In this document: positions 34,647 through 42,910 of the stretch, in pieces
How positions within the stretch are numbered: the stretch's first letter is position 1
Layout: every line of letters starts with the position of its first letter
Assembly (NCBI RefSeq): GCF_041053105.1
Contig: NZ_CP163444.1
Coordinates: 5,332,001-5,396,000, forward strand
Length of the DNA: 64,000 bases
From: Streptomyces sp. R44
Lineage (GTDB): Bacteria; Actinomycetota; Actinomycetes; Streptomycetales; Streptomycetaceae
Direction: 5' to 3'
The notes under the pieces: generated by a model
Database searches by the model: none
What the model saw: the letters and a program-made list of their open reading frames with translations, nothing else
What the model was told of the DNA's origin: nothing
Program-made: the position numbers and the translations under genes

Positions 34647-34898
34647 TCACCAGCCTTCGAGCGGCGGAGTCGTCTCCGCCGGCGGGGCCTCCCACGGGTG
34701 GGCCGTCGACGCCCACACCATGAAGGCCAGCACGGCGAGCGCGCCAAGCACCCACAGCACCCGCCGTACCCGCCGGGCGTGCTCGCGCCGCCGGGCCCCC
34801 CGCTCGGCCGCCCGCAGCGCCAGGTCGCGGGGGACCGGCGGGTGCGGGGTGTCGAGCAGCCGCCGGACCGCCGCCTCCTTGTCCTCGTAGCGGCTCAC
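34647..34898 (-). CDS. 83-residue single-pass membrane protein, partner of the small sigma factor
   Basis: GTG start whose GTGA overlaps the sigma-factor stop by 4 bp. About 45 N-terminal residues are charged and helical (DKEAAVRRLLDTPHPPVP), followed by one transmembrane helix (about 47-65) and a short Pro-rich outer tail. The layout, cytosolic domain then one helix directly behind a sigma gene, is that of a minimal membrane anti-sigma factor; there is no zinc HxxxCxxC motif, so this role is inferred only. Confidence 0.7.
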   Translation of the reverse strand: MSRYEDKEAAVRRLLDTPHPPVPRDLALRAAERGARRREHARRVRRVLWVLGALAVLAFMVWASTAHPWEAPPAETTPPLEGW

Positions 34899-35365
34899 GC
34901 GGCGGCCCCGGTGCCGCCCCGGGCCGCGGCCCTCAGCGTGGCGACCGAGCGGGCGCAGACGACGCGGACCCGGGTCTCGGACAGGCCGAGCAGCGCCGCG
35001 ACCTGCTCCTCCGCGACCCCCTCGTACAGCCGCAGGACGACGACGAGCCGCTCCTGCGGGGAGAGCACGGCGAGCACCCCGTCCTGGCCGCCGTGGTGCC
35101 GCCAGGCGGTGCGGGCGAAGCGGGCGGCGAGATCGCGCCGCGCGAGGTCGTAGGGGTCCTCGTCGCGCAGCCGGTCCCACACCGCGTACGTGTGTGCCAG
35201 GGCGGCGGTCAGCAGGGCCTGGGCGTACGGGTTGCGGGCGCGGGTCTCGGCGGTCAGCAGCGTCGCGGCATGCAGCAGCCGGCCCGCGGCCCCGGCCACG
35301 AACGCCTCGAACTCCCTGGTGCGGCGGGCCTGTTCGGTGCTCCGTCCGCGCTGCTGCTCTCGCAC
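34895..35365 (-). CDS. Small sigma-70-family (SigE/ECF-like) factor
   Basis: 156 residues. The N-terminal part (EFEAFVAGAAGRLLHAATLLT) resembles region 2 of the SigE-like actinobacterial group, and the C-terminal part has region 4 (LSPQERLVVVLRLYEGVAEEQVAALLGLSETRVRVVCARSV). Region 2.4 is degenerate, so promoter -10 recognition is uncertain. The GTG start has only a short GAGGAG spacing. It is translationally coupled to the small membrane protein downstream. Confidence 0.8.
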   Translation of the reverse strand: MREQQRGRSTEQARRTREFEAFVAGAAGRLLHAATLLTAETRARNPYAQALLTAALAHTYAVWDRLRDEDPYDLARRDLAARFARTAWRHHGGQDGVLAVLSPQERLVVVLRLYEGVAEEQVAALLGLSETRVRVVCARSVATLRAAARGGTGAAA

Positions 35366-35396
35366 CTCCTCATCTGAGGACAGCGCGGGGGCGGGG

Positions 35397-35918
35397 TCAA
35401 GAGGTCTGCGCGGAGTCCGTCCCGGCCGGCGCGTGGCCCGTGTGCGCCGACTGCCGTGCGGACAGGGCCGTGTTGAAGCGGGTGAGCAGGGTGCAGAAGG
35501 ACTCCCGCTCCTCCGGCGTCCAGCCCTCCGTCACCTCGACCATCAGCTGGCGGCGCGAGGAACGGACCTCCTCCAGGCGCGCGAGACCGCGCGGCGACAG
35601 CTGGAGGACGACGGCCCGGCCGTCCTCCGGGTGCGAGGTGCGCTTCACCAGGCCGGTGTCGACGAGCGGGGCGACCTGACGGGTCACCGTGGAGGAGTCG
35701 ATCCCCATGCCCGCCGCGAGCGCCTTCACCCCCATCGGCCCTTCCTGGTCGAGGCGGTTGAGGAGGAGGTAGGCCGCGCGGTCCATGGAGTTGCGGAGCT
35801 GGCCGGTGCCGCCGAGGCGGGTCTGCTCGGCACGGCGGGCGAAGACGGCCACCTGGTGCTGGAGGGCATCGAGGAGACCGGGGTCGAGCGCAGTCGTCAT
35901 GTCCTGAGATGTGGGCAT
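35397..35918 (-). CDS. MarR-family transcriptional regulator
   Basis: 173 residues from the ATG at 35918 (35900 is an alternative). The winged helix covers about residues 50-110: GVKALAAGMGIDSSTVTRQVAPLVDTGLVKR, then the wing SHPEDGRAVVLQLSPRG. It is divergent from ilvA across 149 bp. MarR proteins usually repress a neighbouring gene on sensing a small aromatic or oxidant; the target here is not evident. Confidence 0.9.
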   Translation of the reverse strand: MPTSQDMTTALDPGLLDALQHQVAVFARRAEQTRLGGTGQLRNSMDRAAYLLLNRLDQEGPMGVKALAAGMGIDSSTVTRQVAPLVDTGLVKRTSHPEDGRAVVLQLSPRGLARLEEVRSSRRQLMVEVTEGWTPEERESFCTLLTRFNTALSARQSAHTGHAPAGTDSAQTS

Positions 35919-36067
35919 GGCTGTGGGTCTCTCTCGTGCGGGGGTGGTCGGTCGGTGGGGGACAGAGTACGCGGCCCCGCCGGGGTCCGTACCGGGGCTG
36001 CGCAAACCCGTTCGGCGGCCCGCCCTCCGGGCGGCCACGGGGGCCGTGAGCTGCGAGACTTGCTGTC

Positions 36068-37297
36068 ATGAGCTTCCGTATGCCACACCCCTTGCACCGG
36101 CTGATGCTCGACGACGTGCGGGGGGCGCAGAAGATGCTGGCCGGGGTCGCCAGGATGACGGCGATGGAGGGCAGCCGCCATCTGTCCTCGCTGGTGGGAG
36201 CCCCGGTCCACCTCAAGTGCGAGAACCTCCAGCGGACCGGTTCGTTCAAACTCCGCGGGGCGTACGTACGGATCGCCGGGCTGCGGCCCGAGCAGCGGGC
36301 GGCCGGAGTGGTCGCGGCCTCCGCCGGGAACCACGCGCAGGGCGTCGCGCTCGCCTCGAAGCTCCTCGGCGTGCACGCCACCGTCTTCATGCCGGTCGGC
36401 GCCCCGCTGCCGAAGGTCGCGGCGACCCGCGACTACGGCGCGGACGTCCGGATGCACGGCCACGTCGTCGACGAGACGCTCGCGGCGGCCGAGGAGTACG
36501 CCCACGAGACGGGCGCGGTCTTCATCCACCCCTTCGACCACCCCGACATCATCGCCGGACAGGGCACCGTCGGCCTGGAGATCCTGGAGCAGTGCCCCGA
36601 GGTGCGGACGGTCCTCGTCGGCATCGGCGGCGGCGGGCTCGCGGCCGGCATCGGGCTCGCGGTGAAGTCGCTGCGCCCGGACGTGAAGGTGATCGGCGTC
36701 CAGGCGGAGGGCGCGGCCGCCTACCCGCCCTCACTGGCCGCCGGGCGCCCCGTGGTCATCGAGTCGCCGGTGACGATGGCCGACGGGATCAAGGTCGGAC
36801 GCCCGGGCGACGTGCCCTTCGCCCTGATCCAGGAGTACGTCGACGAGGTCCGTACGGTCTCCGAGGACGCGCTCTCCTCGGCGCTGCTGCTCTGCCTGGA
36901 GCGGGCGAAGCTCCTGGTCGAACCGGCGGGCGCGAGCCCGGTGGCCGCGCTCCTCACCGACCCGACGTCCTTCCGGGGTCCGGTGGTGGCGGTCCTCTCC
37001 GGCGGGAACGTCGACCCGCTGCTGCTCCAGCGGATCCTGCGGCACGGCATGGCCGCCGGGGGCCGCTACCTGAGCCTGCGGCTGCGCGTCACGGACCGGC
37101 CGGGGGCGCTCGCGACGCTGCTCGCGGTCCTGACGGTGGTCGACGCGAACGTCCTGGACGTCAGCCACGTACGGACCGATCCGCGCCTCGGCCTGACGGA
37201 GGCGGAGGTCGAGCTGCACCTGGAGACGAAGGGCCCGGAGCACTGCCGGGAGGTGGAGGAGGCGCTGCGGGACGCGGGGTACACGGTGCTCGGCTGA
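36068..37297 (+). CDS. Threonine ammonia-lyase with C-terminal ACT domain
   Basis: 409 residues. The fold-type II PLP domain carries Lys61 in TGSFKLRGAYVRIAGL, AASAGNHAQGVALAS and the phosphate loop GIGGGGLAAGI. Residues about 330-409 form one ACT domain (LRVTDRPGALATLLAVL), the regulatory layout of short threonine deaminases. It makes 2-oxobutanoate for isoleucine synthesis or threonine breakdown. Confidence 0.93.
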   Translation: MSFRMPHPLHRLMLDDVRGAQKMLAGVARMTAMEGSRHLSSLVGAPVHLKCENLQRTGSFKLRGAYVRIAGLRPEQRAAGVVAASAGNHAQGVALASKLLGVHATVFMPVGAPLPKVAATRDYGADVRMHGHVVDETLAAAEEYAHETGAVFIHPFDHPDIIAGQGTVGLEILEQCPEVRTVLVGIGGGGLAAGIGLAVKSLRPDVKVIGVQAEGAAAYPPSLAAGRPVVIESPVTMADGIKVGRPGDVPFALIQEYVDEVRTVSEDALSSALLLCLERAKLLVEPAGASPVAALLTDPTSFRGPVVAVLSGGNVDPLLLQRILRHGMAAGGRYLSLRLRVTDRPGALATLLAVLTVVDANVLDVSHVRTDPRLGLTEAEVELHLETKGPEHCREVEEALRDAGYTVLG

Positions 37298-37342
37298 CCT
37301 CCCGGCGTGCACCCGCGTCCGTCTCCTCCGCTCCCCGTCGCC

Positions 37343-37927
37343 TCAGACCCCCCTGCGGCCCCGCGCCGCCCGGCTGAGGACGCCCACCAGACCGCCGCCG
37401 ACCAGCGCCCCCGCCGCGATCAGGCCCAGCGGCCGGCCGAGGTCCGGCAGGCCCGACTCCCGCCGGGGGGCCGGGAGCACCGGGACGCGCACCGGCTCCC
37501 CGCCCCGTACGCCCTCGTGGTGGGCGGCCGCCGCGCGCGCGGCCGTCTCGTGCGCGAGGGAGCGCTCCAGGCGGAGCAGCAGCGGGCGCGGGTCCGTCCC
37601 GGCGGCCGCGGCGAACTGCTCGACGGCGACCCGGGTCGGCAACTGCTTCTGGTTCAGGAACCGTTCCCAGGAGGAGCGGCTGTAGTGCGTGCGCTGCGCG
37701 AGCTGGCCGTAGCTCAGCTCGGTGGCGCATTTGATGCGGCGCATCTCGGCGGCCAGCTCGGCCCAGGGCGTCGTCGTCTCACCGCCCTCGCACCCCGCGC
37801 ACCCCCGGTGGCCCGTCGTCCCCGCCCCGCCGGTTCTGCCCGCCCCGCCCGTCGCCCCCGCCCCGCCGGTTCTGCCCGCCCCGTTCGCCCCGCTGGTCCT
37901 GCCCGTGCCGTGTGCGCCGACCGCCAT
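37343..37927 (-). CDS. Helix-turn-helix protein with C-terminal membrane helix
   Basis: 194 residues. The N-terminal 45 residues are a Gly/Thr/Ala low-complexity stretch built of short repeats. An XRE-like helix-turn-helix follows (ELSYGQLAQRTHYSRSSWERFLNQKQLPT, about residues 68-97), and a hydrophobic helix lies near residues 165-185. Membrane-tethered regulators of this form are common in streptomycetes next to SARP genes. It is divergent from the AfsR-like gene, which may be its target or partner. Confidence 0.75.
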   Translation of the reverse strand: MAVGAHGTGRTSGANGAGRTGGAGATGGAGRTGGAGTTGHRGCAGCEGGETTTPWAELAAEMRRIKCATELSYGQLAQRTHYSRSSWERFLNQKQLPTRVAVEQFAAAAGTDPRPLLLRLERSLAHETAARAAAAHHEGVRGGEPVRVPVLPAPRRESGLPDLGRPLGLIAAGALVGGGLVGVLSRAARGRRGV

Positions 37928-38166
37928 CTCAAGCTCCCCGTCGTCGTCGTACTCCGTGCGAGGACCCCAGCTTCACCCCCGGGACCAACGGCCCGCCAAC
38001 AGCGCGCCAACGGGTGTCCCGGATCCCGTCCGGGACACCGGGACGGGCCGGCACGGCGCCGCGCCCACCCTGCGGAACTGCGCCACGTTCCGGCCGCCCC
38101 GGGCCTACGATGCGTCCGTCGGATCACCTCCCTGGCGGCGGGTGAACGGCAAGGGGGAGGGGCGCC

Positions 38167-40995
38167 GTGCGATTCGGGCTGCTGGGTTCGTTCGTCGTGG
38201 AGGACGCCGGGGGCACACCCCGGCCGGTGGGGACGCCGAAGGCGCGGGCCCTCCTCGCGGTGCTCCTGATGCGGCCGAACTCCCTGGTGTCCTGGGACAC
38301 CGTGAAGGCCGCGATGTGGGGGGAGTCGGTTCCGGCCACCGCCCGCGCCTCGCTCCACAACCACGTCGCCCGCCTGCGGCGCGTCCTCGACGCCGACGAA
38401 GCGACGGAGTCCCGCATCCAGGTCGCCCCCCTCGGCTTCCGCCTGCGGGTCGGCGAGGACGAGCTGGACGTCACCCGCTTCGACGACCTCCTCTGCCGGG
38501 CGCGCGCGGCGAGACTCGCCAAGGACTGGACCGCCGTCGCGGCCCTGACGGGATCGGCGCTCGCCCTGTGGCGCGGCGAGCCGCTCTCCGACGTCGTCCT
38601 GCCCGACACCGAGCGCGGACCGTTCGTCCGGCGCCTGGACGAGGCCAGGCTCCAGGTCCTGGAGTGGCGCTACGAGGCCGATCTCCACCTGGGCCGCCAC
38701 CAGGGCATCGCCGCCGAACTCGCCGAGCTCGTCGCCGCCCATCCGCTGCGGGAGACCTTCCACGGCCAGCTGATGCTGGCGCTCCACCGCAGCGGACGGC
38801 AGGCCGACGCCCTCCTCGCCTACGACACCGCGCGCCGCACGATCCGCAGCGAGCTGGGCGTCGACCCGGAGCCGGGGCTCGTGGAACTGCACCGGCGCAT
38901 CCTCCGGCTCGACCCCTCGCTCGCCGTGGCCCCACCGGCGCCCGAGGAGCCGCCCGCCGCCGTCGGGACGAGCGCCGCCACCGCGCCCGTACCGCACCAG
39001 CTGCCGTCGGCGATCGCCGACTTCACCGGCCGGGAGGAGGAGCTCGCGCGGATCGTCGGCGAGCTCGCCGCCACCGACCGCCCCGAGGGGGCGACCGTCC
39101 TCGTCCACCGGGTCTCCGGCGGCGGCGGGATGGGCAAGACGACCCTGATGGTGCAGGCGGCGCACCGGATCCGCGAGCGGTTCCCCGACGGGCAGGTCTT
39201 CCTCGACCTGGGCGGCATGACCACGATGCCGATGACCACCGAGAGCGCCCTCGGGCTGCTCCTCCGGACCCTCGGCGTGGCCCCGGAGGGGGTGCCGGAC
39301 GGGGTGCAGGCCCGCAGCGCGCTCTTCCGCAGCCTCGTCGCCGGCCGGCGGATGCTGATCCTCCTGGACGACGCGGGCGACGCGGCCCAGATACGGCCCC
39401 TGCTGCCGGGCACCGCGGGCAGCGCCGTCCTGGTCACCAGCCGCCGCCGGCTGGTCAGCTTCCCGGGCGTACGGATCGACCTCGGAGCCCTCCCGGACGA
39501 CGCGGCCCACCGTCTCCTCGCCTCGATCGTCGGGGAGGAGCGGGTCACGGCGCAGCCGGAGGCGACGGCGGAGGTCCTGCGCGCGTGCGGCGGGATGCCG
39601 CTGGCCCTGCGCCTCGCGGGCTCCCGGCTCGCCGCCCGCCCCGCCTGGTCGGTCCAGGACCTGGCCCACCGGCTGCACAGCCACGGCCGTGTCCTGCGCG
39701 AGCTGTACGCCGACGACCTGCACGTCCGCACGGCGCTGCAGATGAGCTACGAGCTGCTGCTCCAGGAGCCGGCGGGTCTCGACGGTCCGGCGCGGGCGTT
39801 CCGGCTGCTCGGGCTGATGCCGAGCGTGGCGTTCGGCGTGGAGGCGGCCGCGGTCCTCCTCGGCTGCGACGAGCTGTGCGTGGAGGACTGGCTGGAGGCG
39901 CTCGTGGACGCCCATCTCCTGGAGTCCCCCGCGCCGGGCCGCTACCAGTTCCACTGCCTGGTCCAGGCGCTCGCGAGGGAGCTCGCCAAGGAGACCGACA
40001 CCGAGGAGGAACGGCTGCGGGCCGTCGAGCGCCTCGTCACCTGGTGCCTGCGCGGCGCCGACGCGGCCACCGCCCGCCTCGCGCCCTCGGCCCGCCGCGT
40101 ACCCCTGGAGCCGGGGCCGGAGCCGAGCGCCTTCGCCGGCTACGACGAGGCCCACGCCTGGTGCGAGCGGGAGCGGGAGCTCCTGGTCGCCGCGGTGTCC
40201 CTGGCGCACGGGGCCGGCCTCCACGCCCTCGCGTGGAAGCTGGCGGCCTCCCTGTGGGCGTACGTCAGGCTCGGCCGGAGCGACGACTGGCAGTGCACCC
40301 ACCTCACGGGCCTCGCGGCGGCCCGGGCCGCCGGGGACGAACGGGCCGAGGCGTGGATGCTGAACGGACTGGGCAACGGCCGGATGCAGGCGGGCCGCCC
40401 CGACGAGGCGATCGACCACTACCGTCAGGCGCTCCGCATCCACGAGGGGAAGCCGGACCGGGACCGTGAGCTGGGGGCCGTCCTCAGCAACATCGGCACC
40501 TGCTGGACCGACCTCGGCGACCACCGGTCCGCGCTCCGCCACTACCGGCAGGCCCTCGTCCACGATCCCGAGTCGACCGCGACCATGAACAACACGGCGG
40601 ACGCGCTGGCCAACCTGGGCCGCCACGACGAGGCCCTGGCCGCCCTCGACGAGGCGGAGCGGATGCAGCGCGCGGCCTGTGACCGGGTGAGCCTCGCGAT
40701 CGGCCTGCGGATCCGCGGCGACGTCCTGCGCGGGGCCCGGCGTCCGGCGGAGGCGGTCGAGGCGTACCGGAGCGCGCTCGTCCTCCAGCGCCAGGGCGGG
40801 CACCTGCACGGTGAGGCGGTCTCGCTGTTCGGTCTCGGGGACGCCCTCGCCGACCTCGGCGAGCGGGCCGAGGCCGTGGCCTGCTGGGAGAGGTCGCTGC
40901 TCGGCATGGAGCGGGTCGGTGACGCGGGCAGGGCGGTCGAGCTGCGCCGGCGGCTGGTGGAGATTCACTGGGCGGGAGCCGCTCCGCAATCCTAG
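38167..40995 (+). CDS. AfsR/SARP-family regulator with NB-ARC and TPR domains
   Basis: 942 residues, GTG start. Residues 1-90 are the OmpR-like winged helix (MRPNSLVSWDTVKAAMWG), about 90-250 the bacterial transcriptional activation domain, about 280-600 an NB-ARC ATPase (Walker A SGGGGMGKTTL, then LILLDDAGD), and about 700-940 TPR repeats. AfsR-type proteins activate secondary metabolism after an ATP-driven switch. No biosynthetic cluster is seen nearby, so it is probably a global or distant regulator. There is a divergent membrane-bound XRE protein upstream and an ABC exporter downstream. Confidence 0.92.
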   Translation: MRFGLLGSFVVEDAGGTPRPVGTPKARALLAVLLMRPNSLVSWDTVKAAMWGESVPATARASLHNHVARLRRVLDADEATESRIQVAPLGFRLRVGEDELDVTRFDDLLCRARAARLAKDWTAVAALTGSALALWRGEPLSDVVLPDTERGPFVRRLDEARLQVLEWRYEADLHLGRHQGIAAELAELVAAHPLRETFHGQLMLALHRSGRQADALLAYDTARRTIRSELGVDPEPGLVELHRRILRLDPSLAVAPPAPEEPPAAVGTSAATAPVPHQLPSAIADFTGREEELARIVGELAATDRPEGATVLVHRVSGGGGMGKTTLMVQAAHRIRERFPDGQVFLDLGGMTTMPMTTESALGLLLRTLGVAPEGVPDGVQARSALFRSLVAGRRMLILLDDAGDAAQIRPLLPGTAGSAVLVTSRRRLVSFPGVRIDLGALPDDAAHRLLASIVGEERVTAQPEATAEVLRACGGMPLALRLAGSRLAARPAWSVQDLAHRLHSHGRVLRELYADDLHVRTALQMSYELLLQEPAGLDGPARAFRLLGLMPSVAFGVEAAAVLLGCDELCVEDWLEALVDAHLLESPAPGRYQFHCLVQALARELAKETDTEEERLRAVERLVTWCLRGADAATARLAPSARRVPLEPGPEPSAFAGYDEAHAWCERERELLVAAVSLAHGAGLHALAWKLAASLWAYVRLGRSDDWQCTHLTGLAAARAAGDERAEAWMLNGLGNGRMQAGRPDEAIDHYRQALRIHEGKPDRDRELGAVLSNIGTCWTDLGDHRSALRHYRQALVHDPESTATMNNTADALANLGRHDEALAALDEAERMQRAACDRVSLAIGLRIRGDVLRGARRPAEAVEAYRSALVLQRQGGHLHGEAVSLFGLGDALADLGERAEAVACWERSLLGMERVGDAGRAVELRRRLVEIHWAGAAPQS

Positions 40996-41036
40996 GATCG
41001 GGAGGAAACGCCCTAAATCTCCCTGGGGGAATCCAC

Positions 41037-42062
41037 ATGCCAGGCGCGATCTACGCCGAGGGTCTGGTGAAGACCTTCGGCGACGTACGAGCTCTGGACG
41101 GCGTCGACCTCGATGTGCCGGAGGGCACGGTCCTGGGCATGCTCGGCCCGAACGGCGCGGGGAAGACGACCGCGGTGCGGGTCCTGACGACCCTGATCAA
41201 GCCCGACAGCGGGCGGGCCGTCGTCGCCGGGATCGACGTCCTCAGGCATCCCGACGAGGTCCGCCGCTCGATCGGCCTCTCCGGCCAGTTCGCGGCGGTG
41301 GACGAGTACCTCACCGGCCGCGAGAACCTGCAGATGGTCGGTCAGCTCTACCAGATGAAGGCGAAGGCCGCGAAGGTGCGGGCCGGCGAACTGCTCGACC
41401 GCTTCCACCTCGCCGACGCCGCCGACCGGCCCGCCAAGACGTACTCCGGCGGCATGCGCCGCCGCCTCGACCTCGCGGCCGCCCTCGTCGTCTCCCCGCC
41501 GGTCATGTTCATGGACGAGCCGACCACCGGCCTCGACCCGCGCAACCGCCAGGAGCTGTGGGACGTCATCAAGGAGCTCGTCGCCGGCGGTACGACCCTG
41601 CTGCTCACCACCCAGTACCTGGAGGAGGCCGACCACCTCGCCCACGACATCTGCGTCGTCGACCACGGCAGGGTCATCGCCCGCGGCACCTCCGACCAGC
41701 TCAAGGCCCAGACGGGCGGCGAGCGCGTCGAGGTCGTCGTGCACGATCCGGAGACGATCGCCGACGCCCGGGACGTCCTCGCCCGCTACGGCGCCGCGGG
41801 GATCGGCCACAGCGAGGTCTCCGTCGAGGAGCACACCCGCAAGCTCACCGTCCCCGTCACCGGCGGCGCCAAGCTGCTCGCCGAGGTCATCCGCGACCTG
41901 GACGCCGTGGACGTCGAGATCGACGACATCGGCCTGCGCCGCCCGACCCTCGACGACGTCTTCCTCTCCCTCACCGGCCATGTGGCCGACCGGGGCGAGG
42001 AGGAGGGCCAGGACGCGTCGAAGGCCGGGAACAGGAAAGGCCGGAAGGAGGCCGTGAAGTGA
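41037..42062 (+). CDS. ABC transporter ATPase, DrrA (daunorubicin-resistance) family
   Basis: 341 residues. Walker A GPNGAGKTTA, Q-loop near SGQFAAVDEYLTGREN, signature YSGGMRRRLDLA, Walker B VMFMDEPTTGLDP and the H-loop LLTTQYLEEAD are all intact. The C-terminal domain (VEVDDIGLRRPTLDDVFLSLTG-like) is that of the DrrA subfamily. It energises export of a hydrophobic drug or lipid with the permease encoded 4 bp overlapping downstream (GTGA). Confidence 0.93.
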   Translation: MPGAIYAEGLVKTFGDVRALDGVDLDVPEGTVLGMLGPNGAGKTTAVRVLTTLIKPDSGRAVVAGIDVLRHPDEVRRSIGLSGQFAAVDEYLTGRENLQMVGQLYQMKAKAAKVRAGELLDRFHLADAADRPAKTYSGGMRRRLDLAAALVVSPPVMFMDEPTTGLDPRNRQELWDVIKELVAGGTTLLLTTQYLEEADHLAHDICVVDHGRVIARGTSDQLKAQTGGERVEVVVHDPETIADARDVLARYGAAGIGHSEVSVEEHTRKLTVPVTGGAKLLAEVIRDLDAVDVEIDDIGLRRPTLDDVFLSLTGHVADRGEEEGQDASKAGNRKGRKEAVK

Positions 42063-42907
42063 CCACCGCCCTGGGGGACCGACCGACGACCCGGCGCCCG
42101 CGCGGGGGGATCGTCCAGTCCGTCGACGACTCGCTCGTGATCGCGCGCCGCAACCTGATCAGGATGTCCCGCATCCCCGAGATGATCGTCTTCGGGCTGA
42201 TCCAGCCGATCATGTTCGTGGTGCTGTTCAGCTATGTCTTCGGCGGCTCGATGCAGATCGGGAACTCCACCTCGCCGGCCGTCTACCGCGAGTTCCTGAT
42301 GGCCGGCATCTTCGCCCAGACCGTCACCTTCGCCACCGCCGGAGCGGGCGCGGGCATCGCCGACGACATGCACAAGGGCCTGATCGACCGCTTCCGCTCG
42401 CTGCCGATGGCCCGCGGCGCCGTCCTCACCGGCCGCACCCTCGCCGATCTCGTCCAGACGACGCTCACCCTCTTCGTCCTGGCGATCGTCGCCCTCCTCG
42501 TCGGCTGGCGCATCCACGAGGGCGTCCCCAAGGCGCTCGGCGCCTTCGCGCTCCTGCTCCTCCTCGGCTACGCCTTCTCCTGGATCGGGGCGCTGATCGG
42601 CCTCTCGGTCCGCACCCCGGAGGCGGCGACCTCGGGCGGGCTGATCTGGCTCTTCCCGGTCACGTTCATCTCGATCGCGTTCGTGGACTCCAGCAACCTG
42701 GCCTCCTGGCTGCAGCCGATCGCCGAGTGGAACCCGTTCAGCGCGACCGTCCAGGCCTGCCGGGTCCTCTTCGGCAACCCGGGCGTCTCCACCTCCGACG
42801 CCTGGCCGATGCAGCACCCGGTGTGGGCGTCGCTGCTCTGGTCGATCCTGATCATCGCGGTCTTCCGGACGCTGTCGGTCCGCAAATACCGCTCGGCGAC
42901 GGCCTGA
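42059..42907 (+). CDS. ABC-2 type permease, DrrB family
   Basis: 282 residues with six hydrophobic segments. The N-terminal cytosolic part ends in RRNLIRMSRIPEMIVFGLIQPIMFVVLFSYVFGG, as in DrrB-type permeases. Its GTG start overlaps the stop of the ATPase gene, so the two are translationally coupled and form one exporter. Substrate unknown. Confidence 0.92.
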   Translation: MTTALGDRPTTRRPRGGIVQSVDDSLVIARRNLIRMSRIPEMIVFGLIQPIMFVVLFSYVFGGSMQIGNSTSPAVYREFLMAGIFAQTVTFATAGAGAGIADDMHKGLIDRFRSLPMARGAVLTGRTLADLVQTTLTLFVLAIVALLVGWRIHEGVPKALGAFALLLLLGYAFSWIGALIGLSVRTPEAATSGGLIWLFPVTFISIAFVDSSNLASWLQPIAEWNPFSATVQACRVLFGNPGVSTSDAWPMQHPVWASLLWSILIIAVFRTLSVRKYRSATA

Positions 42908-42910
42908 GTC

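Noticed and set aside
37714..40989. Very long antisense frame over the AfsR-like gene
   Set aside because: Arg/Gln/Pro/Leu-rich shadow translation with no fold features; the plus-strand gene has full SARP, NB-ARC and TPR motifs.
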